Shown: positions 26,001 to 45,400 of the stretch, piece after piece | Layout of the letters: each line of letters opens with the position of its first letter | Numbering within the stretch: the first letter of the stretch is position 1 | NCBI GenBank assembly: GCA_001643675.2 | Contig: LSRY02000062.1 | Span: 368,501 to 432,500, forward strand | Direction of reading: 5' to 3' | DNA: 64,000 nt | From: Monocercomonoides exilis | Lineage: Eukaryota > Preaxostyla > Oxymonadida > Polymastigidae | The notes under the pieces: generated by a model | What the model saw: the letters and a program-made list of their open reading frames with translations, nothing else | What the model was told of the DNA's origin: nothing | The model's database searches: none | Made by a program: the position numbers and the translations under genes

Positions 26001-28171
26001 AGATTCATTTGTTGCGTCTTGCTTGTCATTGTCTTTCATTTGGATGGGAACATAAATCACTTTCGGTATTGTTTTGTGTTGTAAATAGCTTCCTTTCTTC
26101 TGAAACATCCGATGAGACGACGCTGGTGCAGATGCTATTCGCTCGTCTTTGCCTTCTTCGTCTTCGTTCTCTTCTGTTTCGTCTTGTCTTCTGCTTCTTC
26201 TGCCCCAACTCTCTTCGAGTCTGCTGAGTGTTGCTTTGATGTTCGATGCACCAGAAAGCAATGAAAGTTCGTTGGGTGTCACTTTATTTGGAAACAATTC
26301 ACTTTTTGTTGGATTCTCTGCTTCTTCTTCTTCTTTCGCTTCAACCTCCTCTTTTTGATTTTCTTTGCCATCTTGTTCGTCTTTTGGTGTGAGCTGATTC
26401 AGATTTCCTTCATCTCCTGGTTCTGTCATTTGCCTAACCTCTTCTTCCTTTTCTATAATTTCATCTTCATCTTCGTCTTTATCGCTCTCATCATTTCCTT
26501 CTTTCTGTCCTTGAGATTCACTCAATGGACTTTCATCATTTCGTGACAATCTGTCTTTTCTATCTTCACTTTGAAGTGCCCGTTCAACCTCCTCCTCCTC
26601 CTCCTCCTCCTCGTCATCGTCTTCATCGTCATCGTCATCGTCTTCGTCTTCTTCATTGTCATTATCATCATCTTCTTCGCTTCTTCTCTTTTGAGTGCTC
26701 TTATTTGTCTCATATCCCCCTTTCTGCTGTCTGTTTCCAGCTGTCTCCTGATTCAGTGTTTCCACCAGATCTGGATACTCCCAGTTTGTCTTCTGCAGCT
26801 TCTGCCTCTTCTCCTCCAGCCACTTCTCAAACGTCATCTTCGGTCTCTTCCACTTCGTGCGCCGTGTCGAAACAAGACCGTCTTTTCGCTCCGAACGCGG
26901 TGACGCTTCGAACGATAAGCGCGACGAATGCGGCGAGGAAAACGAAGAAGCCGCAGAAGACGAGGTGCTTTTGGGTGTTTGCTGCAGAAGAGACGGAGTA
27001 AACAGAGCGGGCAGACGGCGCGGGGGAGACGAAGAGAACGTCAGCGACGACCGATTCTTTGCATTCCCTTTCAATTTTGCAGAAGGAGCAGAATTGATCG
27101 AGTAACCTGTTCCTCGTTGTGGCTGACTTTCCCGAAGCTTTTTTTCTTCATCAAATGCGCTTTTCTGCCTTTTTTTGTTTCCTTCTTGTTTCTTCTCTAT
27201 TTCTCTCATGATGCGAGCAATGTCTTCTTCTTCTTCTTTTATCTTCTGCTTCAACTGATTCACTCTGTCCTGAAGCTTTTTCTTTTCAATTTCTTTTCTT
27301 TCTGCTCTGCGTGCCCTGTCATTCTCGCCCTTTTCTTCTGTTTCATTGTAATTTCTTCGTTTTATCTTTCTTCCATCTGCGTCGTTCTGCCTTGCCTTTC
27401 GATTGCTTTTGTCTCCACTACAATCTGATTGTCTGCTTTTGCTTCTTTCAGTCGTATCTCCTTTATTGCTCTTTTCATTTTGCTTTCTGTTTGATTTTAC
27501 AGGTTCAGCCTTGATGCTGCTATCACGTGCACGAACATGAGAGTTCGATCCTTGCATTGACTGTGGAATGACTGAGAAGTCAGACAGAGAGAATGAAGTC
27601 GAAGAAGTAGAAGAAGATGAAGAAGTGACACCCTGCGAGAGCGGAGAAAGAGGATGATGAAATGGAGAAGAAAGTGAATGTGCAGGTTGAGGTGTAAGAA
27701 GCAGTTGAGGTGAAGGTGAAGAGTGAGGAGACTCAGTTGAGTAAAATGAAGATGAAGATGAAGAAGACGAAGTGCGGAAATGCTGATTTGTGAATGAAGA
27801 TCCAGACGAGATTTTTCGCTTAAGGGATGAAGATTCTATGTTCGAAGCTTTCAAAGGAGAAGAACTTCTGTAGCTCTGCCTTGGTGATGATGTGTTTTTA
27901 TTTTTGGCAGAAATATATCCACCACTTTCAGATCTTAATTTAACTGGAGGTAACGCTCTTTTATCCACAATCTGAGGCGATGATGGATGTCGAATAATGG
28001 AATTTGGAGTGCCGATAAAAGAATGAGAGGATTTTAAAGATGGTTGTTTGAACCCTTCTCGAAGAGGGGGTAATTTTTCTGAAAAAGAAAACGAACGTTA
28101 AAAAGAAAACAAAACAAATTAAAAGTTACTATAAAAAAATTGATGCTACCTTCTGCTGTTAACGCTTGCAT
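23037..28171 (-). CDS. Large highly charged coiled-coil protein (1,687 aa), function unknown
   Basis: Two exons. A 22-nt first exon (28150-28171, MQALTAE plus one base) is joined by a 71-nt GT-AG intron (28079-28149) to one 5,042-nt exon, which opens KLPPLREGFKQPSLKSS. The long exon has no suitable internal ATG at its start, which is why the upstream mini-exon is chosen. The N-terminal ~190 residues are Ser/Pro-rich. A basic coil with REIEKKQEGNKKRQK follows, then a very acidic block (runs of D and E near residues 470-500) and about 600 residues of Glu/Lys/Ser/Asn-rich repetitive sequence. Next come arginine-rich helices (about 1,130-1,400) and a basic C-terminus with RKKRGGGKK. No catalytic domain. 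A structural or scaffold role is likely but unproven. Confidence 0.8.
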
Positions 28172-28652
28172 TATATTGACTTTTTTGAATAAATAATTGA
28201 ATAATGAATAAAATATTCTTTTTTCTATATAATATCTAAAAAAAGCAATCAATACAATGAAAAAACATTAATTACATAAGTGCTAAACATAAACAAAGAG
28301 TTCATACAGCTTTGTGTTTTTTTTGATTTAATAAAACTCTAAAATGCAAAAAAGAGTAAATGTCATAAAATTTCCAAAATAATTTATAATCATAAATGTG
28401 CATTCACATAACAATGATTAGTTCACACAACAATAACAAGTTAAGAGCAAAAATGCTTTTTCTAAGAAAAATCTATGCTCTTTTAACAGATTTGAAGGAG
28501 TAATTATTTAATGGGTATAATGAACGCTTGAATAGAAAGGCTTCAGAACAATTTTAAATTCATACACAAAAGAAAATGCTGTTATAACTATTTTTTTTTT
28601 TTAAAAAAAATTAACTTGCAAATTGTATGATTAAAAAATTGAAATGCAAAAA
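28172..28652. other. AT-rich intergenic region
   Basis: Upstream flank of the coiled-coil gene and 3' flank of the next minus-strand gene. Contains T/A homopolymers around 28590-28610. No gene seen. Confidence 0.55.
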
Positions 28653-29219
28653 TTACCACTGAATATTTCCTCTTCGAATTGCATCACGATCCATATTTCT
28701 TGCTGCACGAGGACTTCGAGATGCTACTCTTCTAGGTGATGCTTGCTCGCAAGACTGTTGAGGTTGTGCAGGCTGAACGGGTTGTTGAGTTTGTTGAGGC
28801 TGTGGTGGAGGTGGTGCAGGCTGAGAGCATTGATTTGGTTCATTGCATTCCTGTTTTTTCATCCCTGGAAACATTCCCATTTTATTCATTTGATCAATTT
28901 GCTTTTGAATACCCTTCGGAGGCTCTTTTAGTATTGTTGGTCCACATCCAGGCTTCCAATCTTTTTGAGAGAAATATTTTCAAAAATCTAAAATAAACAT
29001 TTTGCAATTGAAAACAAAACCTGCACTGGGACATGAAACATATCCAAGACCATCTATATATCTTTGAGTGCACATGTTGTTTTCTTCAATCCATTGGGGA
29101 TTTCCGCTTCCATCATCAATTTGCTTATAAACTTTTCCCGTTTCTGGATCACTGATTAAAATCAAGTACAAATTTATGAAGAAATAAAAAAGTTGAAAAA
29201 CCGCAAACGTCACCGACAT
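28653..29219 (-). CDS. Small Pro/Gln-rich protein, 149 aa, three exons, unknown
   Basis: Exons 29209-29219 (only 11 nt: MSVT start), 29021-29151 and 28653-28960, joined by GT-AG introns of 57 nt (29152-29208) and 60 nt (28961-29020). The summed coding length, 450 nt, is an exact multiple of three. The first two thirds are compact and probably folded (DPETGKVYKQIDDGSG, then CTQRYIDGLGYVSCPSADW and KPGCGPTILKEPPKG), with several cysteines. A Pro/Gln linker and a basic tail with SPRRVASRSPRAARN follow. No family recognised. The ATG is close to the divergent kinase locus. The coherence of phases across two introns supports it being a real gene. Confidence 0.65.
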
Positions 29220-29478
29220 AGTGCTATAACCATTGCTTAATGGCATATTTAGTTGGGAGCAAGGCATGCATCGAAAACATTGGGAAAGAACATCGTTAAA
29301 CAAAAGAGAAAGCAACACAATAATCATTGCTCGAGGGTATTCAAAGAAAGAGTTGATATCATTTTTGTATACAGCTTCAATCGATCTCAAGTCAAAAGTA
29401 ATTTTCTTTTTCCTATAGTGTGGGAGTAGAGATCTCTATGATACTGATCTGCCTTTTCCAGGTCAGTCTGAAGCAAAT

Positions 29479-36815
<7,337 letters not shown>

Positions 36816-37656
36816 TATGTATTTGCGTTGATATTGTTTCTTTGAGTAATTATTTTGATGTTTATATGTAATTATTTTGTTTTTATTTTGTTCTATTAAT
36901 ACAGATGGATCATCGTTGAATTTTTTATTTTAGCACGATTGAGATATATATGTTTTTGATGAGTTTATGCATTGATTTATAAGGAGAATTGCATTATTGT
37001 AAGAATTAAAAATTTTAAACCAATTTAGTTGAATATGTATTGTTTGAAATAATATTTTTTGTGTGTTTATTTGTTTATAATGGTTTTGGAATAACTCGAG
37101 GAAATGTTTTCATTTCACTTTTTTATAATATTTTATTTTAATTTATTTTTCTTTTAGTATTTCGTTACGGATTTTCTCTCCATTTTTGGAGATGAACATA
37201 AATAGAAATTCTTTATTGCTGTTGTAATGTATGTATGCATTTTGTAAAAAATATTAGATTTATCAGCAAAATATTGAGGCAGTGAAATTTTTGTTTTTTT
37301 CAAAATGAATTGAAACATTATTAAAGATTTTGCTATTTAACCACATAATTAATAAATAAAATTCAACCATATGTAAGAAATCATTTGATTTGGTATATTT
37401 TTAACTTTCTTATTTATTCTATTCTATTCTATTCTATTCTATTTTTATTTTTTGATTGTCTGTACTTAAAAGTGTTGATTTGTGCTTTTTTCAAATCTGT
37501 AATGACATGCTTTCAAAATTTGATGAACCAAACAATTGTGACTTGCTGATTTATGAAAGTAATTTTTTTAATTTCGGATGGAGTTGGAAATAATTTCAAC
37601 TTCAGAGAAAAAAGAAAAAAGAAAAAATTTTTCAATATTGATAAAAATGGCAAATA
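36816..37656. other. AT-rich spacer with (ATTCT)n microsatellite
   Basis: 3' flank of the kinase gene. A tract of about six ATTCT units lies at 37413-37443. No gene recognised. Confidence 0.6.
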
Positions 37657-38367
37657 CAGTCAAAACCGGATATAATCACGTCGAATATAATCACATTCGT
37701 TTATTGTCACATTTTTCGATGCACCGACATTTTTGAACAAATTTTCATTCATTTTTCATCGCATATGGGTGATTATTTTAGAAATCATATTTTTTCATTC
37801 AAAAATTTCTGTGCGAAAATATTTCTTGATTATCAATAAAAAAAAATTGAAAAGTGATAAGGCTTGATATGAACATTTTAATCTTTTATTATACTAAAAC
37901 GTTTGTATTTACAATCAATTATTATGCTTTTTTCCTTTTTAATATAAAATAACTTATTAAAAATCAACAATCCATGAAAAATCTACATACCGAAAAAAAG
38001 TATGATTTCAAAAATAATCACCCATATAATCACAAGGATGAAAATATGTGATCACATTTTTAATTATTATGGGTGATTTTTTCAATGAAAAATCGATTTT
38101 TTGATCAAAAATTTCAATTTTTCGCTTTTTCAAAAATGTGCTCAAATAAGTTTAAATAATGTGCATTTGTGAAAAAAATTAATTTCGTAAGTGAAAAAAG
38201 TGGATTTGTGTAGAATTTCCAAAAATAAAAATATCGACCCAAAATAAATTATTTTGAAAATTTATATTTATTTTTTTCTGTGTGAAGCAGCATCGTGAAT
38301 AATCACAATCGGATATAGTCACAAAAAGTTGTGTAAAAACCGATGTGATTATATCTAATTTTGACAG
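37657..38367. mobile_element. 711-bp non-autonomous element, pogo/Tigger-like (MITE)
   Basis: The left end begins CAGTCAAAACCGGATATAAT after a TA (37655-37656). The right end, read on the other strand, begins CTGTCAAAATTAGATATAAT after a TA (38368-38369). The arms match over about 23 bp with four or so differences. CAGT-type ends with a GGATATAA-like continuation and TA target duplication are typical of pogo/Tigger elements in the IS630-Tc1-mariner superfamily. Inside, ATAATCAC and its complement recur several times near both ends as subterminal repeats. No ORF, so it would need a transposase from elsewhere. Confidence 0.75.
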
Positions 38368-38520
38368 TATTTTTTTTTTTCGTCTAACTATACTTGAAAA
38401 TTTTGTAATTCTCCTATGTACTTTATTTTAATTTCTTTGAAATGTGGTTTTTTTGCAACAAACATTTCAACTTGAAATCAGATTATAAGAATGATGAAAA
38501 ACATTCGAACAACAAAATAT

Positions 38521-39276
38521 TTATAAGTTATCATTTTTTAAGCTTTCATTCATAATTGACCACTGAATGTCATCCAATTCAGAATCAACTGTACCACTTT
38601 TCAGATAGTTATCAATCATCACAGCACTGTTTTCGGCTGCATTGTTCAGAGAATAAACGCACCAGTAGCTAACTTCTCTTTTATTTTCTCTTGCAGCTCG
38701 AAATACTCTCACAATGCTGTTGAAAAGCTCAAAATTTTCTTCATTCCACAACAGATGGTGTTCAAAAAAAGATGTCAATGTTTGGATCCATCTCCTTAAA
38801 GTCAGCACTTCTATTCTTCCATTTTCTTTTCCTTTCTCTCTCTTCCAATCAATGCATTCGCTCGACTCTTCCAGTTCTCTAATTGCCTCTCTCGCAAAAT
38901 GCAGCTCATTCACAACAACTTCTTCAAAACTTTTATCATTGGGGAATATGTTTAATCAAATCCTTCCAAGCAGACTGATACGCAAGTCGTGCCAAATTGC
39001 GATCCTCCTGTTGATATTGATTTATCTCTTTGATTTCTTTTAGGAATAGTTCTTTTGGCACTTTCTAATAAATTACGGAAAAATATTATTACAATTAAAA
39101 GGAAATAGAATTTCACACACGTTAACTCTAATGCTGCTTAAAACACACAAAACCATTTCATTTTTTTTTCTGTTTCCTTGTTTTTCTCTTTCTTCAAAGC
39201 AGCTTTCTGAAGATGTGGCACATAAATAGAATGTTATTCCTCTTAAATACAGTTGATGCACTATATCAAAAAGCAT
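38521..39276 (-). pseudogene. Broken fragment of a large oxymonad-specific protein family
   Basis: An upstream piece (ends NEMVLCVLSSIRVN, to 39121) is joined in phase by a 56-nt GT-AG intron (39065-39120) to KVPKELFLKEIKEINQY...RLAYQSAWKDLIKHIP. At a run of four C on the coding strand (38941-38944) the frame is lost. Skipping one base continues as NDKSFEEVVVNELHFAREA, then RELEES, DWKREK and RRWIQTL, up to TAA at 38521. From memory, this pattern (LYLNEI...LAYQSAW...NELHF..EA.RELEE...DWKR) belongs to a very abundant, function-unknown family in Monocercomonoides; this was not checked. Both ends look truncated relative to what I recall. A sequencing error in the C run could make the frameshift artificial. 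Confidence 0.6.
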
Positions 39277-41999
39277 TCACAAAGATCGATCAGAACTTTT
39301 AATTCTTTTCTTTTCTATTTTTCTTTTCTTCATTTATGATCATCTTTTCAAATCTTTTGTTCAACAAAGATTCTTCAAAGTTTCGAGGGAAAATTCTTTT
39401 CAGCAAATTGCAATTTCCCATTTTCTTCAGCAAAACGAGGATATGCTTCATCGAGAATTTATATTCTTCAATAATTTTATCAAATTCTTTGAAAAAATTG
39501 GTTCTGAAAATAGATTCGAGTTCGTATTCATTTATTTCATCCTGAAAATATTCATTTCAACATTTTTCTCTTTCTGTTTATCCACGTTGCAATGCCCAAG
39601 ATTAATAAACAGTTCTTTAAAATTAACATAAAAAATAAGATGTTGAACACTCAAAGAAATAATCAAATAATAATTAATAAGAATTCTTTTCATAGAAGAT
39701 ATCTCTCATTTTCCAAAAACAGGATTATCAACAGAAGTTGCAATCATTTTGCTCATAATTGAAACTTCTATTTTTGAACAAATTTGTACTTTAACTTCAA
39801 AATATAAAAGACAAATACAAACATTTTTATTTATCTTGGAAAATGAGACGCTTTCAACAACAGTTAAAAAAACTTTTTTTTTTCGAATTACATGATATAT
39901 ATATATGGTATTCAACGAAGTTAAGAACTTGTCGAAACAGACCAAATTAAAGATTTTAAAATACTTTTTGATCATATAAATAATAATTTAAATTAGAAAA
40001 TATTTTTCAATTTTTCGTTCAATTTGTTTCATGAAGCGCATTTCTTCTTGATTTGGAGTTGAACTTATACCTGATATTATAATGTAATAGATAAAGGAAA
40101 GAACGAAAGCAAACAACCGAATTCCCGAAAAGAAAAGAAGATTTCTTCATTTTGCGAAGCGTTTTAAGATTGAAGCAAATGCACAAAATGTTTGTATGCT
40201 CTAATAGTTGCATTTTATTTATGTTTTGTTTTTTTTTTCACTTTCACTTTCAATTTTTATTCAAGATAGCTTATTTGAATCTTTGAAGAAAAAGGAGCAG
40301 AAAATACGAAAGAATTGATTGAACAAATATATTTGCATTCTTTTCAAAAAAAAAATGTAATTCAGTAGCAAATTGAACGGTTGAAGGAAATGGAAAATTG
40401 CGTTCAATGTGAAATGAACAAATAAAATAAATTCATAAAGGCCATCCTTAACGTAAAAGACATTGGGATTCATGATTGAAGGAACGGAAACAGTAAGTGA
40501 GACTTAATTTTTTTCTTTGAGGTTTATCAAATGCTTTGAACACCAAAAAGCCATTTGACATCGATTGTATGGAGATCAGACGAGAACTGCAGGAAAGGCA
40601 GCTGTGCCTTGAGAAGCATCCTGGAAGCACAAGAATTCAACAACACTTCCAACCGTCATCAAAAAACCAGAAGAAAGAAATCAGAGAATTCTGCTACTCA
40701 ACCAAAAGAATGAAGAGAGCAAAAGACACTCTGATTCTTTGCCCAAGACTTCCTTTTGCACAAGCTTACTCTTCTTGGAGCAAAGCAGAAACCATTCGTT
40801 GAATTTCTGTGGACACATCTTACAGCAATGGCACAAAAAATGAATGGATATCCCTTTGAATGTCTCCAATAACCTAATTTTGACTGCTTTTTACATAATT
40901 GAAAGAATAACGATACCTTTTTTGCCATTTCCCATTTGAAACTCTCAGAATGTTTCATCTGCTTCACTATGATCTTCACAGATAACATCTCTGATCTTTT
41001 TTTACGCTTGCACAGCAGTAGTAAAATTAAATTGCCTTAATTCACAACCACAACAATTTGTTCTAACATCAGCTTGGCTGTTCTGGTTCTTATGTTGGAA
41101 ATATTGCAAAATCTGTCTTATAAGCCCCTAAACGATTCTACATTCTTTTTTGCAGCTTCACAGATGAATGAAGATCAGTTCCTTATCCTAATTTTGATAT
41201 GTTAAATCAAAAAATGTTTCTTCGACATACAACAAGAAGGAATACCTCGAAGTTTTCATTTTTTTCGCTTTTCTTACTCAGAACACTGCGATTTATTAAA
41301 AGAGAATTGAATTACAGGAAAACTTTTGCGACAATCAATGTGCCTTTCTTACTGAATAGAAATTCAGAGATGAAAAGTTTGATGCTGTATTTATGAAGAG
41401 ACAAATCAGCTGAAAATTATTATTGAAGCATTGCCGGTTCGAACACTTCAGCGGTTTAGATGGCAGAAAGGGAAGCAAATGCACTTTCTGAAGGAATACC
41501 GGAAGCAGATCGATACTTCATTTTTTCTTTGCAAATGTAACATTCATCCATTGCTTGCGAAGAAATCAAAGGCAAATATTTTTAAGGGTTATTTCTTTTT
41601 CTTCTATCTTCACATTCTTCCGGCCAATCAACAGAAATTTTCCAATCTGTTTTTCCTGCATCATTTTTATCCAACATTTTTTATTCTCGTTCTCAAAGTG
41701 TCTTCTGTTTAGAAGAAAGGAAGAGAGGAATGATGAAAAACGTAGAATAAAAGACAGATGCTGTTCAACCAAAGATCATTATAACTGCAGAATTGAGTAT
41801 GCACAGAGAAAAGCTAACTTTTTTCAGAATTACACAGTCATGAATTATTTCCTTCTTTTACAGAACTGATTGAAGCGAAGAATTTGCTCCTTATATGCAT
41901 CAATCTTTTAATTTCTTCTTTCCCTTCATCATCATCATCATCATCATTCAATAACCCTTCATTTCATTCATTACATTCTTCTTCTTCCATTCATTTCTT
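39277..41999. other. AT-rich region with possible short gene remnants
   Basis: No convincing gene. The plus-strand stretch 40536-40802 has more balanced composition than its surroundings and codes for 88 residues without a recognised domain; it may be a remnant of decayed coding sequence. The rest is homopolymer-rich spacer. Confidence 0.4.
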
Positions 42000-44900
42000 C
42001 TCTTTCCTGGAACTTCTTCACACCCGTCAGCGGCGTGCTCGATGCGCTCGCTGCGTTTGCTCCTGCCTTGCCATTCGCGTTGTGCTCTGCTGCTTCCCTT
42101 GCCGCTCTTCTCGCGCATCCACAGCCATCTTCTTTTCCTTGTCCCTTCACTCTGCTTCCTCCCCATCCATCACAATCGCATTCGCCCCAATCGCCAGCAG
42201 ATCGATCGCCGACGCTTACACAACCGAATACCTCAGAAGCGGGTTGAACATCCCCAAAGAAGGCAGAACAGCTGCAAGCGTCAACGTGAACGGCAGCCCA
42301 AGCGACGGATAGAGCAGCCCGCTCATTGCACCAGCAGATGAAGAAGAAAAAGAAGAGGAAGAGGAAGAGGAAGAAAAAGAAGACGACAACGAGGAGGATG
42401 ACAACGCCGATAACGATGTAGGCAGCGAAATCGAAGGATCAATCACGTCCAATGCTCACTCAAAAGATTGGTGTGAATTGTTAATAGTCATTTCTTTCGA
42501 ACTCAGAACTTATTAGCATTGAGCTGAAGAAGCAGATAATTGTGAAACATCAAAAGACGTGGCTCCTCTTCCCTCTTCAATGCTATCGTCTCGTGAAACT
42601 GCATCACTTGCTGTCATAATACAAGCAGCAGCCGAAAGCAGATCGCCCCTTCCATCTTGTTCTTCCCTGGCTGCAGCTCCACTTGCACTGCCAGCAGCTG
42701 CACCATCCGGAACAGCGCCTTCCGCCCTTCTTTCCTCCCCGCCGCCAACTGCACCTCCATCACCCGCCGCTTCAGCCCTGCCCCTGCTAACACCCCCGCC
42801 GACGCCCCCAAAAGCATCCGCTCCCGGTTGTCCAGTGCCGACTTCAGCAGCGCCAAGCCCCTGCTCACAGTCTTCACAACCTCGCTGTTCTCAGACGCCT
42901 TCAGAGGCGACCTTCAGTCTGCTGCATCGCACATATCCAGAAGCCGCAGACACAGCGTGAAGAAGTCGTTGCGCTGGCACGCCTTCAGCACAGACGCAAA
43001 CAACGGCAGACAGCAGCCAGACAGCAAGGAAGCATCTGGAAAGATCCGCAGCGAAGCGCCTGTAGCGTCTGTGGATAACACACACACAAAGGAGACTCCA
43101 GCTTCGAGTATGTGATACCTCTACACACTGCCCCCGATAACGATGTTGATGAAGTTGATCAAATCGATGGAAAGCCCCTACGTATTGCATCAGGCAGCGC
43201 CTTCATCACCTTTTCTTTACGCTTCGCTGCTTCTGCCCGGCTGTTATTCATCAAAAGCCGCAAAAGCACAGAAGCGTCTTCCACTCCCGTCTTTGACTGT
43301 ACCTTTTCATACTCCCCCCAGAAACATCTGAATCTTCTTCTCCAACGCCACTTCAACCACAATGTTGATGCACTTACTGCACATCCGGAACGAAACCAAC
43401 AGAAAGTTATCGCTCTCCCCCATCGGCTGCTGCAGCACCCCTTCAAACAGCACCGAATAGAAGTACAGGAAGAACAACAGCTCGCCTTCCATGAACTCCT
43501 CCTGCACAAACTTTTCCAACAGCCACATCTCCGCAAAGTCTTTCCGGAACATCTCCACCACTTAGATCAACATCTTTCTCACGGACTTACTCTTCTTCTG
43601 CATCGATTGCTTCTATTCCATTCACACGCACACAAAGTCCTCAGACTCCTGCCTTGGAAGCACCACTCTTGCAAAGGTCTGACGCAATCTTGTCTCCGTA
43701 TATCCCCCATGAGCGTTAACAGCGTCTGTATTAGTTAAGGTTGCAGCACCGTTTTAAGCGACGTCAGCAGCCGCTGCACTGGAACATCTTACAACGCATT
43801 CATTTCCTTCCACTTCTGCTTCTTTTGCGCAAGTTCCGTGTATCGATTACAATTACCTTCTTGAACAGCGCCTACTGCTTGCTTGTCATCTGCTTCTGCA
43901 ATTTCGACAACGCAATCAGCATCTTCGATTCCTTCTCCATTTTGCTATTCTTCTATCTCACAGTTGCATCCACTCCTCCTCCACAATCGCCACAATCACT
44001 GGCCTCAGCACCGTTCTTCTCTGATCTCTCGCTGATCAAAGATCTCGTTCCCTCACTTCCGCCACCTCCTCCCCCGCCGCTATTTGCTTATCCCACAACA
44101 CTCACATCTCTCCCCACTTTCACAACAACCACCTTCTCACTCGGGTCCAGCTAAGGCATCACAGCGCTGCCATCTCTGATACACGCGGATAACTTCTTCT
44201 GGTACTTTTCACGTAGTTCCGAAGGCAAGATCAACTAAACTGAAGACGGAACCATCCCACCACACACAGAAACCGACGGAGAAGACGTAGCAAGCTACAA
44301 CGCCGACCTCACAAGCGCACCTATGCTGTTCACATTCATAACCTCGTCATGCTGCATCCGAGACTTTTCCTTCATAATCACCACATCCAAAAGTTCCGTC
44401 TTCTCCTTCATCACCACCAGCTGCTCCTGCTGCTCCTTCACCTCTGCATTGTACTTCTCGCTCAGCTCCAGGATCTTCCTCTCCCGCATCCGGATGATCT
44501 TGTCCTTCTCCTGCAGCTGCTCCGCCAGTCCGCTCGCAAGCTTCACATTCTTCTCTCACCATTCTCCTTCCGCCTCATCTACTCCTTCAGCTCCCTGACC
44601 TTCCGCACCAGCTCATCCTTTATCCTCAGCCCCACCGCCTCCAGTGCCTTCCCCGCTCTCTCCTCTGTCCTTCATAGAACAACATTTCGCATCATCATTA
44701 TATTGTCCAGCTTCTCCACCAAATATTTCAACAGAGACGATCGCGAAACCTGCAGTACTATCACAGATTGCAGCAGCGACTGGTCAAACAGATCGTTGAT
44801 CGATGGGAGCGCATTCATACAGCCGACACAAAGATCCGCTTGTCTCTTGACTTCGTGATCACCTTCGATGTGGCAAGCGACGGAAGCTGCGCCACCAGCG

Positions 44901-45400
44901 ATACTGAAAGCATCGCAGAAAGCGCCACGTCTTATACACACACAACACCCCCATACAGCACCGCCTGCCGCGCCACACAACAAATCATTCGAAGCGTCTG
45001 TTGCTCCTTCAGTTACGAAATCTTTTGATTTTCATACACCCCAGCCACCTCTCGATATCATCCATCGCTCCTGCCGATGCGTATGATGCCGCCACCGCTG
45101 ACGCATCTGAAGGGTCAATCGCAGGTGCTGAAGAAGAAGAAGAAGATGACTAATCATCTCCTGCCTTCTTCTCTTCGCTTCTTCGCCTCTGGAATGGCGA
45201 AGTTGATCAGCATGCTGCTCCTGTTGAAGAAGACGAGGAAGACGAAGGCGCTGAGCGAAGAGACGACTGCTGAGCTGCACCAGCCACAGGAAGCTTTTAG
45301 AGATACTCCACCACGTCTGCCAGAAGCTCTGCCTGCGACACAAACACAACATCCACATTAGGTTCAGAAAGATCAACCAGCCGCGAAAGCTCTCAGTTCT
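42000..45400 (-). pseudogene. GC-rich decayed coding region, probably one or more dead genes
   Basis: This segment is clearly richer in G and C than both flanks and resembles coding DNA broken by many stops and frameshifts. On the minus strand, protein-like pieces appear in changing frames: FDQSLLQSVIVLQVSRSSLL (about 44700-44790), a coiled-coil piece EQLQEKDKIIRMRERKILEL (about 44440-44520), RKDFAEMWLLEKFVQEEFME (about 43490-43550) and SRGLALLKSALDNRERMLLG (about 42800-42870). A plausible reading is a large coiled-coil or helical-repeat protein gene on the minus strand that has lost function. No family can be named. A tightly intron-split live gene is possible, but the number of short frame changes argues against it. 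Confidence 0.45.

Noticed and set aside
41434-41444. CCGGTTCGAAC resembling a tRNA B box
   Set aside because: No A box, no acceptor stem and no anticodon arm at the right distances.
42000-45400. Bacterial contamination as explanation of the GC-rich block
   Set aside because: No intact bacterial-like gene, no ribosome-binding-site pattern, and many short frame changes; decayed eukaryotic coding DNA fits better.
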